A DNA stretch of 64,000 bases from Glaciecola punicea ACAM 611. Lineage in GTDB: Bacteria > Pseudomonadota > Gammaproteobacteria > Enterobacterales > Alteromonadaceae. Positions within the stretch are counted from its first letter, which is position 1, and each line of letters begins with the position of its first letter. Position numbers and translations under genes: made by a program. This document shows positions 35,489-46,232 of this stretch, piece by piece. The DNA lies in the NCBI RefSeq assembly GCF_000252165.1, contig NZ_BAET01000002.1:1-64000 (forward strand). The letters are read 5' to 3'. Below the pieces are notes generated by a model. It was not told the DNA's origin. It was given only the letters and a program-made list of their open reading frames with translations, and made no database searches.

Positions 35489-35521
35489 AAAAAGCGCTAT
35501 TCATAACAAATAGCGCTTTTT
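35489..35521 (-). terminator. intrinsic terminator of the S10 operon
   Basis: A 13-bp perfect inverted repeat, AAAAAGCGCTATT / AATAGCGCTTTTT, with a seven-base loop, 24 bp after the rpsQ stop codon on the minus strand. Confidence 0.9.
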
Positions 35522-35544
35522 GTGGTGCTTAGAAAAGATCTGCG

Positions 35545-35802
35545 TTATACGCGGGCTTTTTCTAAAACGTCAACTAACATCCAAGTCTTAGACTTTGACA
35601 AAGGACGGCATTCAGTAACAGATACTAAATCGCCTTCGTTACAAACATTAGCTTCGTCGTGTGCATGTAACTTAGTAGAGCGCTTGATAAACTTTCCGTA
35701 AATTGGGTGCTTAACAAATCTCTCTACCATAACAGTAATGGTTTTATCCATTTTGTTACTTACCACACGACCTTGGACTGTACGAATTTTTTGTTCAGAC
35801 AT
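35545..35802 (-). CDS. rpsQ: 30S ribosomal protein S17
   Basis: 85 residues. OB-fold primary 16S rRNA binder of the small subunit; the S17 pattern '[29 protein letters not shown]' is clear. Last gene of the S10 operon. A strong terminator follows at once, and no rplN or other spc gene comes after it. Confidence 0.97.
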   Translation of the reverse strand: MSEQKIRTVQGRVVSNKMDKTITVMVERFVKHPIYGKFIKRSTKLHAHDEANVCNEGDLVSVTECRPLSKSKTWMLVDVLEKARV

Positions 35803-35803
35803 C

Positions 35804-35995
35804 TTATTCTCCAGCTTTCTGAGTCAATATGGTTTTAACACGTGCAATACTACGACGTACTGTTTTGATTTGGGCAGTTTGTTCTAACTGACCGGTAGAG
35901 TTCTGCATACGTAAGTTAAACTGCTCGCGTAGCAAGCTAGTTAACTCAGTGTTTAGTTCTTCTACACTTTTTGCTCTCAGTTCTGTCGTATTCAT
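35804..35995 (-). CDS. rpmC: 50S ribosomal protein L29
   Basis: 63 residues, two-helix hairpin ('[15 protein letters not shown]', '[16 protein letters not shown]') near the peptide tunnel exit. Its start overlaps the rplP stop (TAATG), so translation is coupled. Confidence 0.97.
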   Translation of the reverse strand: MNTTELRAKSVEELNTELTSLLREQFNLRMQNSTGQLEQTAQIKTVRRSIARVKTILTQKAGE

Positions 35996-36408
35996 TACAT
36001 CACCGTCCGAGTTACAAAGGTGGTTTTAAATGGTAATTTAGACGCGGCCAAAGCAAACGCTTCACGAGCAATTTGTTCTGGTACACCTTCCATTTCATAT
36101 AAAACACGACCTGGCTGAATTTGGCAAACCCAGTATTCAACGTTACCTTTACCTTTACCCTGACGCACTTCAAGAGGCTTCTGAGTAATGGGCTTATCAG
36201 GAAACACACGAATCCAGATTTTACCTTGACGCTTAACATGACGAGTCATGGCACGACGTGCAGCTTCAATTTGGCGAGCAGTCATGCGACCACGGCCAAC
36301 TGATTTAAGGCCATAGGTGCCGAAACTTACTTTACCACCGGCAACAGCAAGTCCACGGTTACGACCTTTATGCATCTTACGAAATTTCGTACGCTTTGGT
36401 TGTAACAT
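35995..36408 (-). CDS. rplP: 50S ribosomal protein L16
   Basis: 137 residues, standard length. Binds 23S rRNA near the tRNA A site; '[19 protein letters not shown]' start and '[22 protein letters not shown]' motif. The arginine hydroxylated by RoxA in E. coli lies in the conserved region near residue 81. Two bases separate it from rpsC. Confidence 0.97.
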   Translation of the reverse strand: MLQPKRTKFRKMHKGRNRGLAVAGGKVSFGTYGLKSVGRGRMTARQIEAARRAMTRHVKRQGKIWIRVFPDKPITQKPLEVRQGKGKGNVEYWVCQIQPGRVLYEMEGVPEQIAREAFALAASKLPFKTTFVTRTVM

Positions 36409-36410
36409 GA

Positions 36411-37115
36411 TTAACCCTCTCGCTTAGGATTACGACCTTTCTTCTTCGGTGCAGATGGAGCTGGTTGCTCGTGTGTAAGTGGTAAACCACCTAGCACTTC
36501 ACCTTTGAAGATCCAAACCTTAACACCAATGATTCCATAGGTAGTTAACGCTTCAGATGTGGCGTAATCAATATCTGCACGGAATGTATGCAATGGTACA
36601 CGACCTTCACGATACCATTCAGCACGTGCGATTTCAGCACCACCTAAACGACCACTGACTTGAACCTTGATACCTAAAGCACCTAGACGCATTGCGTTTT
36701 GTACAGCGCGCTTCATAGCACGGCGAAACATAACACGACGCTCTAACTGGCTAGAGATTGAATCTCCTACTAGCTGTGCATCTAACTCAGGCTTCCGAAC
36801 TTCGGCAATGTTCACTTGTGCTGGTACGCCAGCAAGCTTAGTGATGTGATTACGTAACTTTTCTACGTCTTCACCTTTTTTACCGATTACTACACCAGGG
36901 CGGGCAGTGTGTACAGTGACACGTATGCTTTTCGCTGGGCGCTCGATCACGATTTTTGAAAGTGATGCATTCTTAAGTTCTTTAGTCAGATACTGACGAA
37001 CTTGATGGTCACTGTATAAATTGTCGGCATACTCTGCTGTATTAGCGTACCAGGTTGATGTCCATGGTTTGCTGATACCCAGGCGTATACCGGTAGGATG
37101 AACTTTCTGTCCCAT
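36411..37115 (-). CDS. rpsC: 30S ribosomal protein S3
   Basis: 234 residues. KH domain at about 40-105 with the '[12 protein letters not shown]' GxxG loop; at the mRNA entry tunnel it contributes helicase activity. Starts '[14 protein letters not shown]', the family signature. Confidence 0.97.
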   Translation of the reverse strand: MGQKVHPTGIRLGISKPWTSTWYANTAEYADNLYSDHQVRQYLTKELKNASLSKIVIERPAKSIRVTVHTARPGVVIGKKGEDVEKLRNHITKLAGVPAQVNIAEVRKPELDAQLVGDSISSQLERRVMFRRAMKRAVQNAMRLGALGIKVQVSGRLGGAEIARAEWYREGRVPLHTFRADIDYATSEALTTYGIIGVKVWIFKGEVLGGLPLTHEQPAPSAPKKKGRNPKREG

Positions 37116-37124
37116 TATCTACTC

Positions 37125-37457
37125 CTAGTTATCCGCTACAATCACGGTTATGTGACTGCTACGCTTAAAAATACGATCAGCACGGCCTTTCGCCCGTGGC
37201 TTAATACGCTTCATAGTTGGGCCTTCGTCAACGAAGATTTTAGACACTGATAAGTCATCAATGTCTGCGCCTTCGTTGTTTTCGGCATTCGCGATGGCAG
37301 ACTCAAGAACCTTCTTGATTAAACCAGCGCTTTTCTTTGGGCTGTAAGTAAGCACTTCAAGCGCTTTCTCGACGTGTAACCCGCGGATTTGATCTGCTAC
37401 CAAGCGTGCCTTTTGAGCCGACGTGCGAGCATGACGATGTTTAGCTAATGCTTCCAT
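37125..37457 (-). CDS. rplV: 50S ribosomal protein L22
   Basis: 110 residues. Lines the nascent-peptide exit tunnel through its long beta-hairpin ('[18 protein letters not shown]'), where erythromycin-resistance mutations occur; no insertions are seen there. Nine bases from rpsC. Confidence 0.97.
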   Translation of the reverse strand: MEALAKHRHARTSAQKARLVADQIRGLHVEKALEVLTYSPKKSAGLIKKVLESAIANAENNEGADIDDLSVSKIFVDEGPTMKRIKPRAKGRADRIFKRSSHITVIVADN

Positions 37458-37469
37458 TTCTTACTCCTC

Positions 37470-37745
37470 TTATCGTTTGGCTTTCTTATCTGCGACATGG
37501 CCGCGATAAGTACGCGTTGGAGCAAATTCGCCCAACTTATGACCAACCATTTCGTCACTGACAAATACAGGAACGTGCTGGCGACCGTTATGGACTGCAA
37601 TGGTTAACCCGATCATATCAGGGCTAATCATGGAACGACGAGACCAAGTCTTAATTGGTTTCTTGTCTTTCTTTTCCAATGCAGCTTCTACCTTCTTCAG
37701 CAAGTGCAGGTCAATGAAGGGACCTTTCTTGAGAGAACGTGGCAT
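37470..37745 (-). CDS. rpsS: 30S ribosomal protein S19
   Basis: 91 residues. Small-subunit head protein contacting the A-site finger; '[16 protein letters not shown]' and '[16 protein letters not shown]' are conserved. Confidence 0.97.
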   Translation of the reverse strand: MPRSLKKGPFIDLHLLKKVEAALEKKDKKPIKTWSRRSMISPDMIGLTIAVHNGRQHVPVFVSDEMVGHKLGEFAPTRTYRGHVADKKAKR

Positions 37746-37760
37746 GGTGAATCCTCGCTT

Positions 37761-38585
37761 TTACTTGTTACGACGACGTACGATAAGTTTATCGGTACGC
37801 TTATTGCTTCGGGTTTTCTTACCTTTAGTAGGAACACCCCAAGGGCTTACTGGATGACGACCACCAGACGTACGACCTTCACCACCACCGTGTGGGTGGT
37901 CAACTGGGTTCATGGCTACACCACGAACAGTTGGGCGAACTCCGCGCCAGCGTGTTGCGCCAGCTTTACCTAGTGAACGAAGCATATGCTCAGAATTACC
38001 CACTTCACCGATTGTTGCACGGCAGTCAGACAAGACTCTACGCACTTCACCTGAGCGTAATCGTAAGGTCACATAAGAACCTTCACGCGCTAAGATTTGT
38101 GCATATGCACCAGCAGAACGTGCTATTTGAGCACCCTTGCCAGGCTTCATTTCGATCGCATGTACTGTTGTTCCAACAGGCATGTTACGCATAGGCATAG
38201 CATTACCGGCTTTAATAGGAGCATCAGCACCAGATTGAACTGCATCGCCTGCTTTAGCGCCTTTAGGCGAAAGCATATAACGACGCTCGCCGTCTGCGTA
38301 AAGCACTAGTGCGATATTTGCAGAACGGTTTGGATCATATTCTAAACGCTCAATTTTGGCTGGAATGCCGTCTTTGTTGCGTTTAAAGTCTATCACGCGG
38401 TAGTGATGCTTATGACCACCACCAATGTGACGTACTGTAATACGACCTGTATTGTTACGTCCACCAGACTTGCTGTTTTTTTCTAATAAAGGCGCGTAAG
38501 GCGCTCCTTTATGTAGATCAGGATTGATTACCTGAACAACATGACGACGACCAGCGGAAGTAGGTTTTGCTTTTAACAATGGCAT
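37761..38585 (-). CDS. rplB: 50S ribosomal protein L2
   Basis: 274 residues. Required for subunit association and peptidyl-transferase activity; the functional histidine is in '[13 protein letters not shown]'. Standard length. Confidence 0.97.
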   Translation of the reverse strand: MPLLKAKPTSAGRRHVVQVINPDLHKGAPYAPLLEKNSKSGGRNNTGRITVRHIGGGHKHHYRVIDFKRNKDGIPAKIERLEYDPNRSANIALVLYADGERRYMLSPKGAKAGDAVQSGADAPIKAGNAMPMRNMPVGTTVHAIEMKPGKGAQIARSAGAYAQILAREGSYVTLRLRSGEVRRVLSDCRATIGEVGNSEHMLRSLGKAGATRWRGVRPTVRGVAMNPVDHPHGGGEGRTSGGRHPVSPWGVPTKGKKTRSNKRTDKLIVRRRNK

Positions 38586-38596
38586 GTCAAATCCCC

Positions 38597-38896
38597 TTAT
38601 TCAGCGCCACCGACGAAGTCGATGTCTTGACCTTCTTTAAGCACAACATATGCTTTTTTCCAGTCGCTGCGTTTACCGAACGACTGACCGTGACGCTTAA
38701 CTTTTCCTTTAACATTTAAAGTGCGTACGCCTTGAACTTCAACTTCGAAAAGTTTCTCAACGGCCGCTTTAATTTCAGCTTTCGTTGAATCAGGTAACAC
38801 TTTAAATACAAAAGAATTGTTAGTCTCAGATGCCATAGTCGACTTTTCTGAAACATGAGGTGCTAGTAGCACTTTTAATAAACGTTGTTCGTTCAT
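38597..38896 (-). CDS. rplW: 50S ribosomal protein L23
   Basis: 99 residues. Docking site for trigger factor and SRP at the tunnel exit. ATG overlaps the rplD stop (ATGA), so it is translationally coupled to L4. Confidence 0.97.
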   Translation of the reverse strand: MNEQRLLKVLLAPHVSEKSTMASETNNSFVFKVLPDSTKAEIKAAVEKLFEVEVQGVRTLNVKGKVKRHGQSFGKRSDWKKAYVVLKEGQDIDFVGGAE

Positions 38897-39498
38897 GCTA
38901 ATGCCTCCTCAAGTTGCTTAACTGCGTCGGCTGTTATTAATACTTTTTCAAAAGCAATTAAACTAACAGGGTCGATACCTTGAACGTCACGAACGTCTAC
39001 CTTGTAAAGATTGCGTGAGGCTAAGAACAAGTTCTCATCTACTTCGCTCGTTACAATTAACACGTCTTTAAGTTCTAGTTCATTAAGTTTGGCTATTAGT
39101 TCTTTAGTTTTTGGCGCATCTACACCAAACTTTTCAACTACTATCAACCGGTCTTGACGTACCAATTCAGATAGAATGCTCTTAAGCGCTCCACGGTACA
39201 TCTTTTTGTTTACTTTTTGCTCGAAGTCACGAGGCTTAGCGGCGAATGCGCGACCACCACCAACCCAAATTGGGCTTCGGATAGTACCAGCACGTGCACG
39301 GCCAGTTCCTTTTTGACGCCATGGCTTTTTACCACCACCACGTACTTCAGCTCTTGTTTTTTGTGCTTTAGTACCTTGACGAGCACCCGCACCAAATGCA
39401 ACAACCACTTGGTGAACTAGGGCTTCGTTAAATTCACGACCAAAAGTGGCGTCTGATACTTCAAGAGCGCCTTTGGCGTCTTTCAATGTTAATTCCAT
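38893..39498 (-). CDS. rplD: 50S ribosomal protein L4
   Basis: 201 residues. Tunnel-lining loop '[22 protein letters not shown]'; in E. coli L4 also binds the S10 leader and represses the operon in transcription and translation. Standard length and sequence support the same role here, but the binding site must be tested. Confidence 0.97.
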   Translation of the reverse strand: MELTLKDAKGALEVSDATFGREFNEALVHQVVVAFGAGARQGTKAQKTRAEVRGGGKKPWRQKGTGRARAGTIRSPIWVGGGRAFAAKPRDFEQKVNKKMYRGALKSILSELVRQDRLIVVEKFGVDAPKTKELIAKLNELELKDVLIVTSEVDENLFLASRNLYKVDVRDVQGIDPVSLIAFEKVLITADAVKQLEEALA

Positions 39499-39512
39499 CA
39501 GTTCACTCCCAG

Positions 39513-40151
39513 TTACGCTTTGCCAGCTGGCAACACGATCACATCGCCGCCAGTAGCGCCAGGTACGGCACCTTTAATTAACAAAAGGTTGTTTTCAAGA
39601 TCTACGCGTACAAGTTCTAAAGACTGAGTGGTGATACGCTTGTTACCAAGCTGACCGGCCATTTTCTTGCCTTTAAACACTTTACCAGGTGATTGGTTTT
39701 GACCAATTGAACCCGGTGCACGGTGAGACAGTGAGTTACCGTGTGTCATACGCTGAGAACTAAAGTTCCAACGTTTAATTACACCCGCAAAACCTTTACC
39801 TTTAGATGTGCCTGCTACATCGACTTTTTTAGTGTCGTTGAAGATTTCAACAGTTAATTCACTGCCTACTTCAATATCAGCACCCTCGTTATCTGCAAGA
39901 CGAAATTCCCATAGTCCACGACCAGCTTCTACGCCCGCTTTAGCAAAATGACCTGCTGAAGCTTTGTTGACGCGATTTGCTTTCTTGGTACCAGCGGTAA
40001 CTTGTAGTGCACGATAACCATCGGTGTCCTCAGTACGTAACTGAGTCACACGGTTCGGGGTCGCTTCGATAACAGTCACAGGAATAGAGACGCCATCTTC
40101 AGTGAAGATGCGTGTCATACCTACTTTACGACCGATAAGACCAATCGACAT
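39513..40151 (-). CDS. rplC: 50S ribosomal protein L3
   Basis: 212 residues. Contacts the 23S rRNA near the peptidyl-transferase centre; the glutamine methylated by PrmB is in '[19 protein letters not shown]'. Fourteen bases precede rplD. Confidence 0.97.
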   Translation of the reverse strand: MSIGLIGRKVGMTRIFTEDGVSIPVTVIEATPNRVTQLRTEDTDGYRALQVTAGTKKANRVNKASAGHFAKAGVEAGRGLWEFRLADNEGADIEVGSELTVEIFNDTKKVDVAGTSKGKGFAGVIKRWNFSSQRMTHGNSLSHRAPGSIGQNQSPGKVFKGKKMAGQLGNKRITTQSLELVRVDLENNLLLIKGAVPGATGGDVIVLPAGKA

Positions 40152-40169
40152 TGTTATTACCCTCTTCTA

Positions 40170-40766
<597 letters not shown>

Positions 40767-40794
40767 AGTATACAGCCTTATTGACTTTTGGCAA
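40767..40794 (-). promoter_or_regulatory. sigma-70 promoter of the S10 operon
   Basis: On the minus strand, TTGCCA (40789-40794), 16-bp spacer, TATACT (40767-40772) preceded by TG. The strength suits a ribosomal operon. From 40795 to 41054 I see no gene or clear element apart from the sequence ahead of the divergent ATPase gene. Confidence 0.65.
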
Positions 40795-41054
40795 GTGAGA
40801 ATATGAAAAAAATCACTTAGTTCTATTATTGAGGACCCGCAAACTCAAATTTTAAATATTAACGATAACCAGATAAAACCTATACAAGGGTCAGCTTTTA
40901 TCTCGCATTAATAAAGGTATGCTAACTACTTATCCTAAACATAAAGCAAATACTGCATCAAGAAAAAGCACGCGTTAGCCGATAAACGTCTATATCAAAT
41001 CTGTTTTAGCGCTTAACAGCACCCTTTTGTAGCATTAAGGAAATTTCTCAGTTT

Positions 41055-43283
41055 ATGGTCGACAGTACGCAACATGCCACTATGCTTCAAACCTTGCACA
41101 CTCAGTTGAATGAGTCACATAGCTTAATGGCGGCATATCAACGAATAGAACCCTTGATTTTGCGAGTTTTTAACGCTAAGCGCATGTCCTTATTTCAGCG
41201 CCGGCTGCAGCATCAAGACTTAGTAGCCCGTTTTAAAACGGGCGAAGAAACGCGCGAAATTAAAGTATCGATGAGTCCGCAGTCTATTGTCGGCTATGTT
41301 GCCATAGCGCAGCAAGCCCTCATCATTAACGATCCCTATAACGACGAGCTCCTAGAAAACATACATTCCAGACTACGCTTTGACGAAAAGTTTGATCAGA
41401 GCAGCCAATTTAAAACCAATAACATTCTGTGTATACCGGTAATGAACGCGGGTGTGTTAATGGGTGTTATGCAAATAATAAACACCGACAACAGCGCTGG
41501 GTTTAGTGACAGCGATCTTAGCTTGGCACTTGCAATAACTGACAAGCTTGGGGATAAGTTCCGATATGAACTTGGCGGCACTAGCAAGCCTTTTGATTAC
41601 TTAGTGCATAAAAACTTAGTCAGCCGTAAGATTATAGAAGAGCTCAGTCAAGACTCAACCATGAAAGAGTCGGTGCAGCGCCTAATATCGGAACATCACG
41701 TTGCTGAGAAAGAGATTGGCACTGCAATAAGCGTGCATTATCAGGTACCGTTTATACCTTACTTTCCTGACAACTATCACTTATATCAAACCGACACTAA
41801 GCTCAACCTACCTTACTTGAAGCGTAATTACGTTGCCGTATTAGCCGATATGCGCGATGTACGCGATATGCCTATTGTGCTTATGTCAGAGCCTAACAAC
41901 GCTTCGCTGCTAATGGAAATAGAAAGTGCATTAGGGATAGATAGTTATGAAATAGCGGTAGGTCTACCCAGTCAAATTTTACAATATTTAGGCGAAAACA
42001 GCAGCGGCGCAGGCCCTGGTGAAATGGATGAGATACTCGACGAAATAGGCATCACGGGCGATGACGACGACGGCAATGAAGACTTAGCAGAAGATGCACC
42101 AGCCGTTGTTAGGCTGGTGAGTCGAGTACTTCACGACGCAAAAAAACTAAACGCATCTGACATTCATATTGACCCAGAAAAGGGCGCAGCAACACGCGTC
42201 AGAATGCGGGTGGACGGCGTGATACGTGACTTCACGCAAGTACCGGCTTCGCATCATAGCGCGGTTATTGCGCGTATTAAAATTATGTCAAGTTTGAATA
42301 TTGCCGAAAAACGGGTGCCACAAGACGGCAAATTAGCCTTTAAGATGTCTGGGCAAGCGGTAGAAGTGCGCGTTGCCACTATTCCTACTATTGCTGGAGA
42401 AGGCGCCGTCATGCGTATTTTGGCTGCAGGTAGCGCCATGCCTATAGGTAAAATGAACCTGTCGAAACGTAATCTTGATATGCTTGAAAACATGGTTAAA
42501 AAACCACACGGTATATTATTAGTGGTTGGGCCTACCGGCTGCGGTAAAACAACAACCTTACACGCAATATTAGGCTACTTAAATACGCCGAATAAGAAGA
42601 TATGGACTGCTGAAGACCCAGTAGAAATAACCCAAGCCGGCCTGCAGCAGGTGCAAGTAAATCCTAAAATCGGCTTTACATTCGCCAATGCACTGCGCGC
42701 ATTTTTACGTGCCGACCCTGACATTATTCTTATTGGTGAAATGCGCGACAAAGAAACAGCGCATGCAGGGATTGAAGCCTCGCTGACGGGTCACTTAGTG
42801 CTGTCGACCCTGCATACAAATTCGGCGCCAGAAACCATTGCGCGTTTATTGGATTTGGGCCTTGATCCTGTTAATTTCTCAGATGCCTGCGTGGGTATTC
42901 TAGCGCAACGTCTTATTAGAACCCTTTGCCCAGATTGCAAGAAGGAATATCCGGCCTCACAAAGCGATATGTCTTTTCTTAAACGTCAGTATGGCGATAA
43001 GTTCTATGCTGAGTTAGGCTTAGCCGATGAGATAATGCTGTATAAAGCAGCCGGATGTGGCAGCTGCGGTGATAGCGGATATAGAGGGCGAACCGGCGTT
43101 CACGAGCTGTTAGCGATGACTGACGATTTACGGGCCTTGGTCTATCAAGAGTCTGCAGCCAGTGAAATGAAAGCTCAAGCGATACTTGACGGCATGAGAA
43201 CGCTGACCCAAGACGCTGTTTTAAAAATCCTCAAGGGCGACACCGATATTTCTCAGATAAAAATTCTAAGCGGTCACGATTAA
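41055..43283 (+). CDS. PilB/GspE-type ATPase with an N-terminal GAF domain
   Basis: 742 residues, longer than normal GspE/PilB (about 500-570). Residues 15-175 form a GAF-like domain ('SIVGYVAIAQQALIINDPYND', 'ILCIPVMNAGVLMGVMQIIN'); 185-300 resemble the MshE/GspE N-terminal domain; about 350-740 is the secretion ATPase, with Walker A 'GPTGCGKTTTLH', Asp box, Walker B 'ILIGEMRDKET', His box 'GHLVLSTLHTN' and a tetracysteine zinc knuckle (CPDC..CGSC). Such ATPases power type IV pilus or type II secretion assembly. No pilus or secretion genes surround it. The GAF domain could let it respond to a cyclic nucleotide or redox ligand; that is inference. Confidence 0.85.
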   Translation: MVDSTQHATMLQTLHTQLNESHSLMAAYQRIEPLILRVFNAKRMSLFQRRLQHQDLVARFKTGEETREIKVSMSPQSIVGYVAIAQQALIINDPYNDELLENIHSRLRFDEKFDQSSQFKTNNILCIPVMNAGVLMGVMQIINTDNSAGFSDSDLSLALAITDKLGDKFRYELGGTSKPFDYLVHKNLVSRKIIEELSQDSTMKESVQRLISEHHVAEKEIGTAISVHYQVPFIPYFPDNYHLYQTDTKLNLPYLKRNYVAVLADMRDVRDMPIVLMSEPNNASLLMEIESALGIDSYEIAVGLPSQILQYLGENSSGAGPGEMDEILDEIGITGDDDDGNEDLAEDAPAVVRLVSRVLHDAKKLNASDIHIDPEKGAATRVRMRVDGVIRDFTQVPASHHSAVIARIKIMSSLNIAEKRVPQDGKLAFKMSGQAVEVRVATIPTIAGEGAVMRILAAGSAMPIGKMNLSKRNLDMLENMVKKPHGILLVVGPTGCGKTTTLHAILGYLNTPNKKIWTAEDPVEITQAGLQQVQVNPKIGFTFANALRAFLRADPDIILIGEMRDKETAHAGIEASLTGHLVLSTLHTNSAPETIARLLDLGLDPVNFSDACVGILAQRLIRTLCPDCKKEYPASQSDMSFLKRQYGDKFYAELGLADEIMLYKAAGCGSCGDSGYRGRTGVHELLAMTDDLRALVYQESAASEMKAQAILDGMRTLTQDAVLKILKGDTDISQIKILSGHD

Positions 43284-43315
43284 GCCTATGTAAGGCATCA
43301 AACTTAGCCCACAGC

Positions 43316-44749
43316 CTAACTAGCCCCTTGCACCGTCATGTATTTAAGCAACATTGATGGTGCAAAGCCAAACTCAAGTTTAAAACACTGCGCAAAATAA
43401 GAAGGCGAGCTGAAGCCAGTATCAAGCGCGACATTCGTCACACTGTCACCATTTAACAGCAGGTTTGTTGCCTTGTGTAGCCGAAACTTTCTAAGCGTTT
43501 CAACAAAGCCTAAATGATAATGCTGGTGTAACCTTCTTGTCAGTGTTTTATCTGTCATTAACATTATGTTTGCGGCTTGGGGTTTATTAAAAGACTCCTC
43601 GCAATAATGGTCTAGCAAAAGTCGATTAAACTTTTTAATAAATCGGCTCGACGCAAGATCACCCACATCTTTTGATGGAGCAGCATAAGTATTATAAGTC
43701 GAAATACAATCTTCAACCTGCAGACTTATTTGTGAGTCACTGCTGCAATTTGTTGGTGCATCGTTTTTCTTTGCTTGCGAAAGTGGCGTTGAGGCGCATG
43801 AAATTGATGAGGCACTGTTAGGCGCTTGCAGTATTTCATCTTGATCAATCTCGCCTGCTTTGGTGCTTATATTAGTGGCAGTAGGTTTATCCAGAATCGG
43901 TAGTTTTAGTGTAATTTTGGTTAAAAACTGACGCGCACTCGTAACCTTTAATGAACCCCCTACTTTGCGAAGTAGGGATTGCATGCTAAGTAAGTTAATC
44001 GGGCCATAGAGCTGAGCATAAACTATCTGTGGGCATTGACTAATAGCATTAGCTGCGCTTGAGAGTGCATTGGTAATTGTGTCAGATATGCCAGCCCCAT
44101 TGTCAGACACACTGACAGTAAATACCTTATCTTCTATAAAAGTGTTGATAAATACTGTTAAATTAGATTTATTATGGTTGTGCTTGAGAGCATTGCTGAG
44201 TAGTTCATGAATGGCCTTGCTAAACCAGATTGGGCAGACGCTAATATTTGTGTTGTTAACATCGTCAATATGATTGCTGAAATTGATAGTAACAGGCTTA
44301 TCCGCTAGCCAGCTTAGCTGCTCAACGATAATGTTGGTGGGCAAACAAACCCAGCTTTCGCTGATGTAATAATGACTTAAGCTAACTTCATAACGACTAT
44401 GGTCTTCAATAAGCGAATCTAGCACACACCGTGGTGTTATATTATTAGGTGCATTATGGCAAACAGACTTACACTGTTTTGCGCTGCGCAAAGATATGCA
44501 AGATTTGTGTGCAGTTAGATTGTCTAGACATAAAAAGCTATACCGCAAGCGCTTGGCAAATACCCCTAGTATAAAAGCCAGAATAGCGGTAACACTCATC
44601 ATTAAGACGGAAGTGCCTAGACCAAAAAATACAAACTGTGGCAAAAATACTTCGTATTCGACGCCTGTGTCTGCTCGCGCAACACAGGGCGATATATAAC
44701 ATGTGCCGACTACGCATGACACGGCGCCATTCCTTAAAATAAATCTCAT
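43316..44749 (-). CDS. membrane-anchored HATPase-AraC fusion regulator
   Basis: 477 residues. A possible signal/anchor segment (about 8-26), a transmembrane helix (about 38-65), a histidine-kinase-type ATPase domain (about 130-290) with N-box HELLSNALKHN (181-191), G1 DNGAG (216-220) and a C-terminal strand motif GGSLKV, a low-complexity linker (about 290-365), then an AraC-type double HTH (about 370-470: 'VTNVALDTGFSSPSYFAQCFKLEFGFAPS'). There is no HisKA phospho-histidine segment, receiver or sensor domain, so it is not a hybrid two-component protein of the known kind. It could bind ATP and switch an AraC domain while tethered to the membrane. The gene overlaps a tandem-repeat ribosome-binding region. 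Neighbours give no clue to its targets. Confidence 0.8.
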   Translation of the reverse strand: MRFILRNGAVSCVVGTCYISPCVARADTGVEYEVFLPQFVFFGLGTSVLMMSVTAILAFILGVFAKRLRYSFLCLDNLTAHKSCISLRSAKQCKSVCHNAPNNITPRCVLDSLIEDHSRYEVSLSHYYISESWVCLPTNIIVEQLSWLADKPVTINFSNHIDDVNNTNISVCPIWFSKAIHELLSNALKHNHNKSNLTVFINTFIEDKVFTVSVSDNGAGISDTITNALSSAANAISQCPQIVYAQLYGPINLLSMQSLLRKVGGSLKVTSARQFLTKITLKLPILDKPTATNISTKAGEIDQDEILQAPNSASSISCASTPLSQAKKNDAPTNCSSDSQISLQVEDCISTYNTYAAPSKDVGDLASSRFIKKFNRLLLDHYCEESFNKPQAANIMLMTDKTLTRRLHQHYHLGFVETLRKFRLHKATNLLLNGDSVTNVALDTGFSSPSYFAQCFKLEFGFAPSMLLKYMTVQGAS

Positions 44750-44790
44750 ACTACATCCTTTTAATACTACTTCCTTTTAATACTACATCC
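44750..44790. repeat. 2.6-copy 16-bp tandem repeat covering the ribosome-binding site
   Basis: ACTACATCCTTTTAAT (44750-44765), ACTACTTCCTTTTAAT (44766-44781, one mismatch) and a partial third copy to 44790. On the minus strand each unit provides an AAAAGGA ribosome-binding site directly before the ATG of the AraC fusion gene. Repeat number could change expression. Confidence 0.75.
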
Positions 44791-44958
44791 ATTGGGCATA
44801 AGGATATTAAGTGTTTGTATATTGACGCTTTACGATAATACCTTTTTAAATATTCTCCACTCAATGTATACAATCCACACTTATTGCACAATCAAAAATA
44901 GGTCGGCGACTGTCAATTTTCGGACGTTTAAATGTGTTGTTTGTGCTTGTAAGCTAGG

Positions 44959-45534
44959 TTAATCCTGCTGTGCAGCAATATAACGTAGATTCTTACCGTA
45001 GTCATATAAATGTTCATTGCTTTCTTGCTTATATAACCAAGCCTGCATATTAGCGTTGTGAGCGGCTTGAATATCATAAATGTAGTCGCCTATGTAGGCA
45101 ATATCAGGCGGCGCGATTTGCCAGTTCTTGGCAATGCTGAGAAGGCCAGTAGGGTCGGGCTTCGCGGGTGCGTCATCTCGTGTGAGTACTATATCGATGG
45201 GAATATTGTTATTAGCAATTTTAATTTGTGTCGCTAGCTGGCAGTTACGAGTGACTATCGCTAGAGGCAGGCCCGTTGCCCTAGCCTGATTGACAAAGGT
45301 TAACGCGCCCGGCAGCCAGACAGAGGTATGCGCGTCTTGTATTTCATGGTCCAAAACTATTTGATTTGCACTAGCACGCTCTATGGGGCAATCAATGCGT
45401 GCGATATAGCTCAAAATATCATCTTCTTTAGTGCAACCAATCTCTGCTTTTAAGGTGACAAAATCCAAGCTGGTTTTGACTAAGGTATCGTCCAAATCAA
45501 AGATAATGGCCCTCACATTTGAAAAATTAAACAT
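44959..45534 (-). CDS. HAD-superfamily phosphatase
   Basis: 191 residues. Motif I 'IIFDLDDTLVKTS' (DxDxT), motif II 'AIVTRNC', motif III lysine in 'APAKPDPTGL' and motif IV 'IAYIGDYIYDIQAA' are all present. The small helical cap (about 20-80) is typical of phosphoglycolate-phosphatase-like subfamily I proteins. The substrate is unknown. A LexA-box-like site lies 58 bp upstream of its start, so it may belong to the SOS response. Confidence 0.85.
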   Translation of the reverse strand: MFNFSNVRAIIFDLDDTLVKTSLDFVTLKAEIGCTKEDDILSYIARIDCPIERASANQIVLDHEIQDAHTSVWLPGALTFVNQARATGLPLAIVTRNCQLATQIKIANNNIPIDIVLTRDDAPAKPDPTGLLSIAKNWQIAPPDIAYIGDYIYDIQAAHNANMQAWLYKQESNEHLYDYGKNLRYIAAQQD

Positions 45535-45591
45535 GCTGCTTATCCTTAGGCCTGAAAATTACTGACGTCGACCAATGCCAATTTAAATAAA

Positions 45592-45607
45592 CTGTTTATT
45601 TATACAG
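45592..45607. promoter_or_regulatory. LexA-box-like site
   Basis: CTGTTTATTTATACAG matches CTGT-N8-ACAG exactly, with the AT-rich spacer seen in SOS boxes. It lies 58 bp before the HAD gene and about 220 bp before yebG, an SOS gene in E. coli. Confidence 0.55.
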
Positions 45608-45825
45608 TATAAAACGTTATATTAGTCAAGCAGGGTGGTTTTTAATCCAGTGTGAGCATAACATGCTTTGCTAATAGCGCTGTGAACAACTTTATACAGA
45701 ACGCTTTTAGCTCAGAGTATTATTTACAAACGCTTAATAAGAAAACCTGATACGGTATTTAAACATTCATCAGGTAATTTAAGACCACAAATTTTTCAAC
45801 AACTCATCAACCATTGGAGTGCAAC

Positions 45826-46113
45826 ATGGCAGTCATTACGCAATATGTAGTGCAACATAAGGGAGTCGACAAATTGGTCACCACCGACAAAAAAGAAGCC
45901 GATCAATACGATAAAATGCTAGAAGTCGCCGACAATCTTACCGCCTATATTCAAGCAAAAGGAGTAAAACTTAGCGAGGAACTCGCAGAAGAGTTAGGTA
46001 TATTATTGGCAAAAAACAAAGAGTCAGTCAGCAAGATCTTTAAAGGCACTTCAGCAGACAGCTTGCTAGAGCAAGAAAACGCTGAAGTGATAGAGTTGAA
46101 AAAGGCAAAGTAA
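45826..46113 (+). CDS. yebG: YebG-family DNA-damage-inducible protein
   Basis: 95 residues from ATG 45826, preferred over TTG 45814 because GGAG lies eight bases upstream and the family starts MAV..YVV. 'DKKEADQYDKMLEVADNLTAYI' matches YebG. In E. coli yebG is SOS-induced and LexA-controlled, role unclear. A LexA-box-like site is in the upstream region but further than usual. Confidence 0.8.
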   Translation: MAVITQYVVQHKGVDKLVTTDKKEADQYDKMLEVADNLTAYIQAKGVKLSEELAEELGILLAKNKESVSKIFKGTSADSLLEQENAEVIELKKAK

Positions 46114-46232
46114 TGTTTATTTTACCTAATTAGGCTTATAAGAAGGTCAGTACTTACCTTCAGTATCATGCTCTTTAAGCCTGTCACTCATAATGTCATC
46201 ATCCGTAAGTATCGCTTAGCTGTTATACTCAG

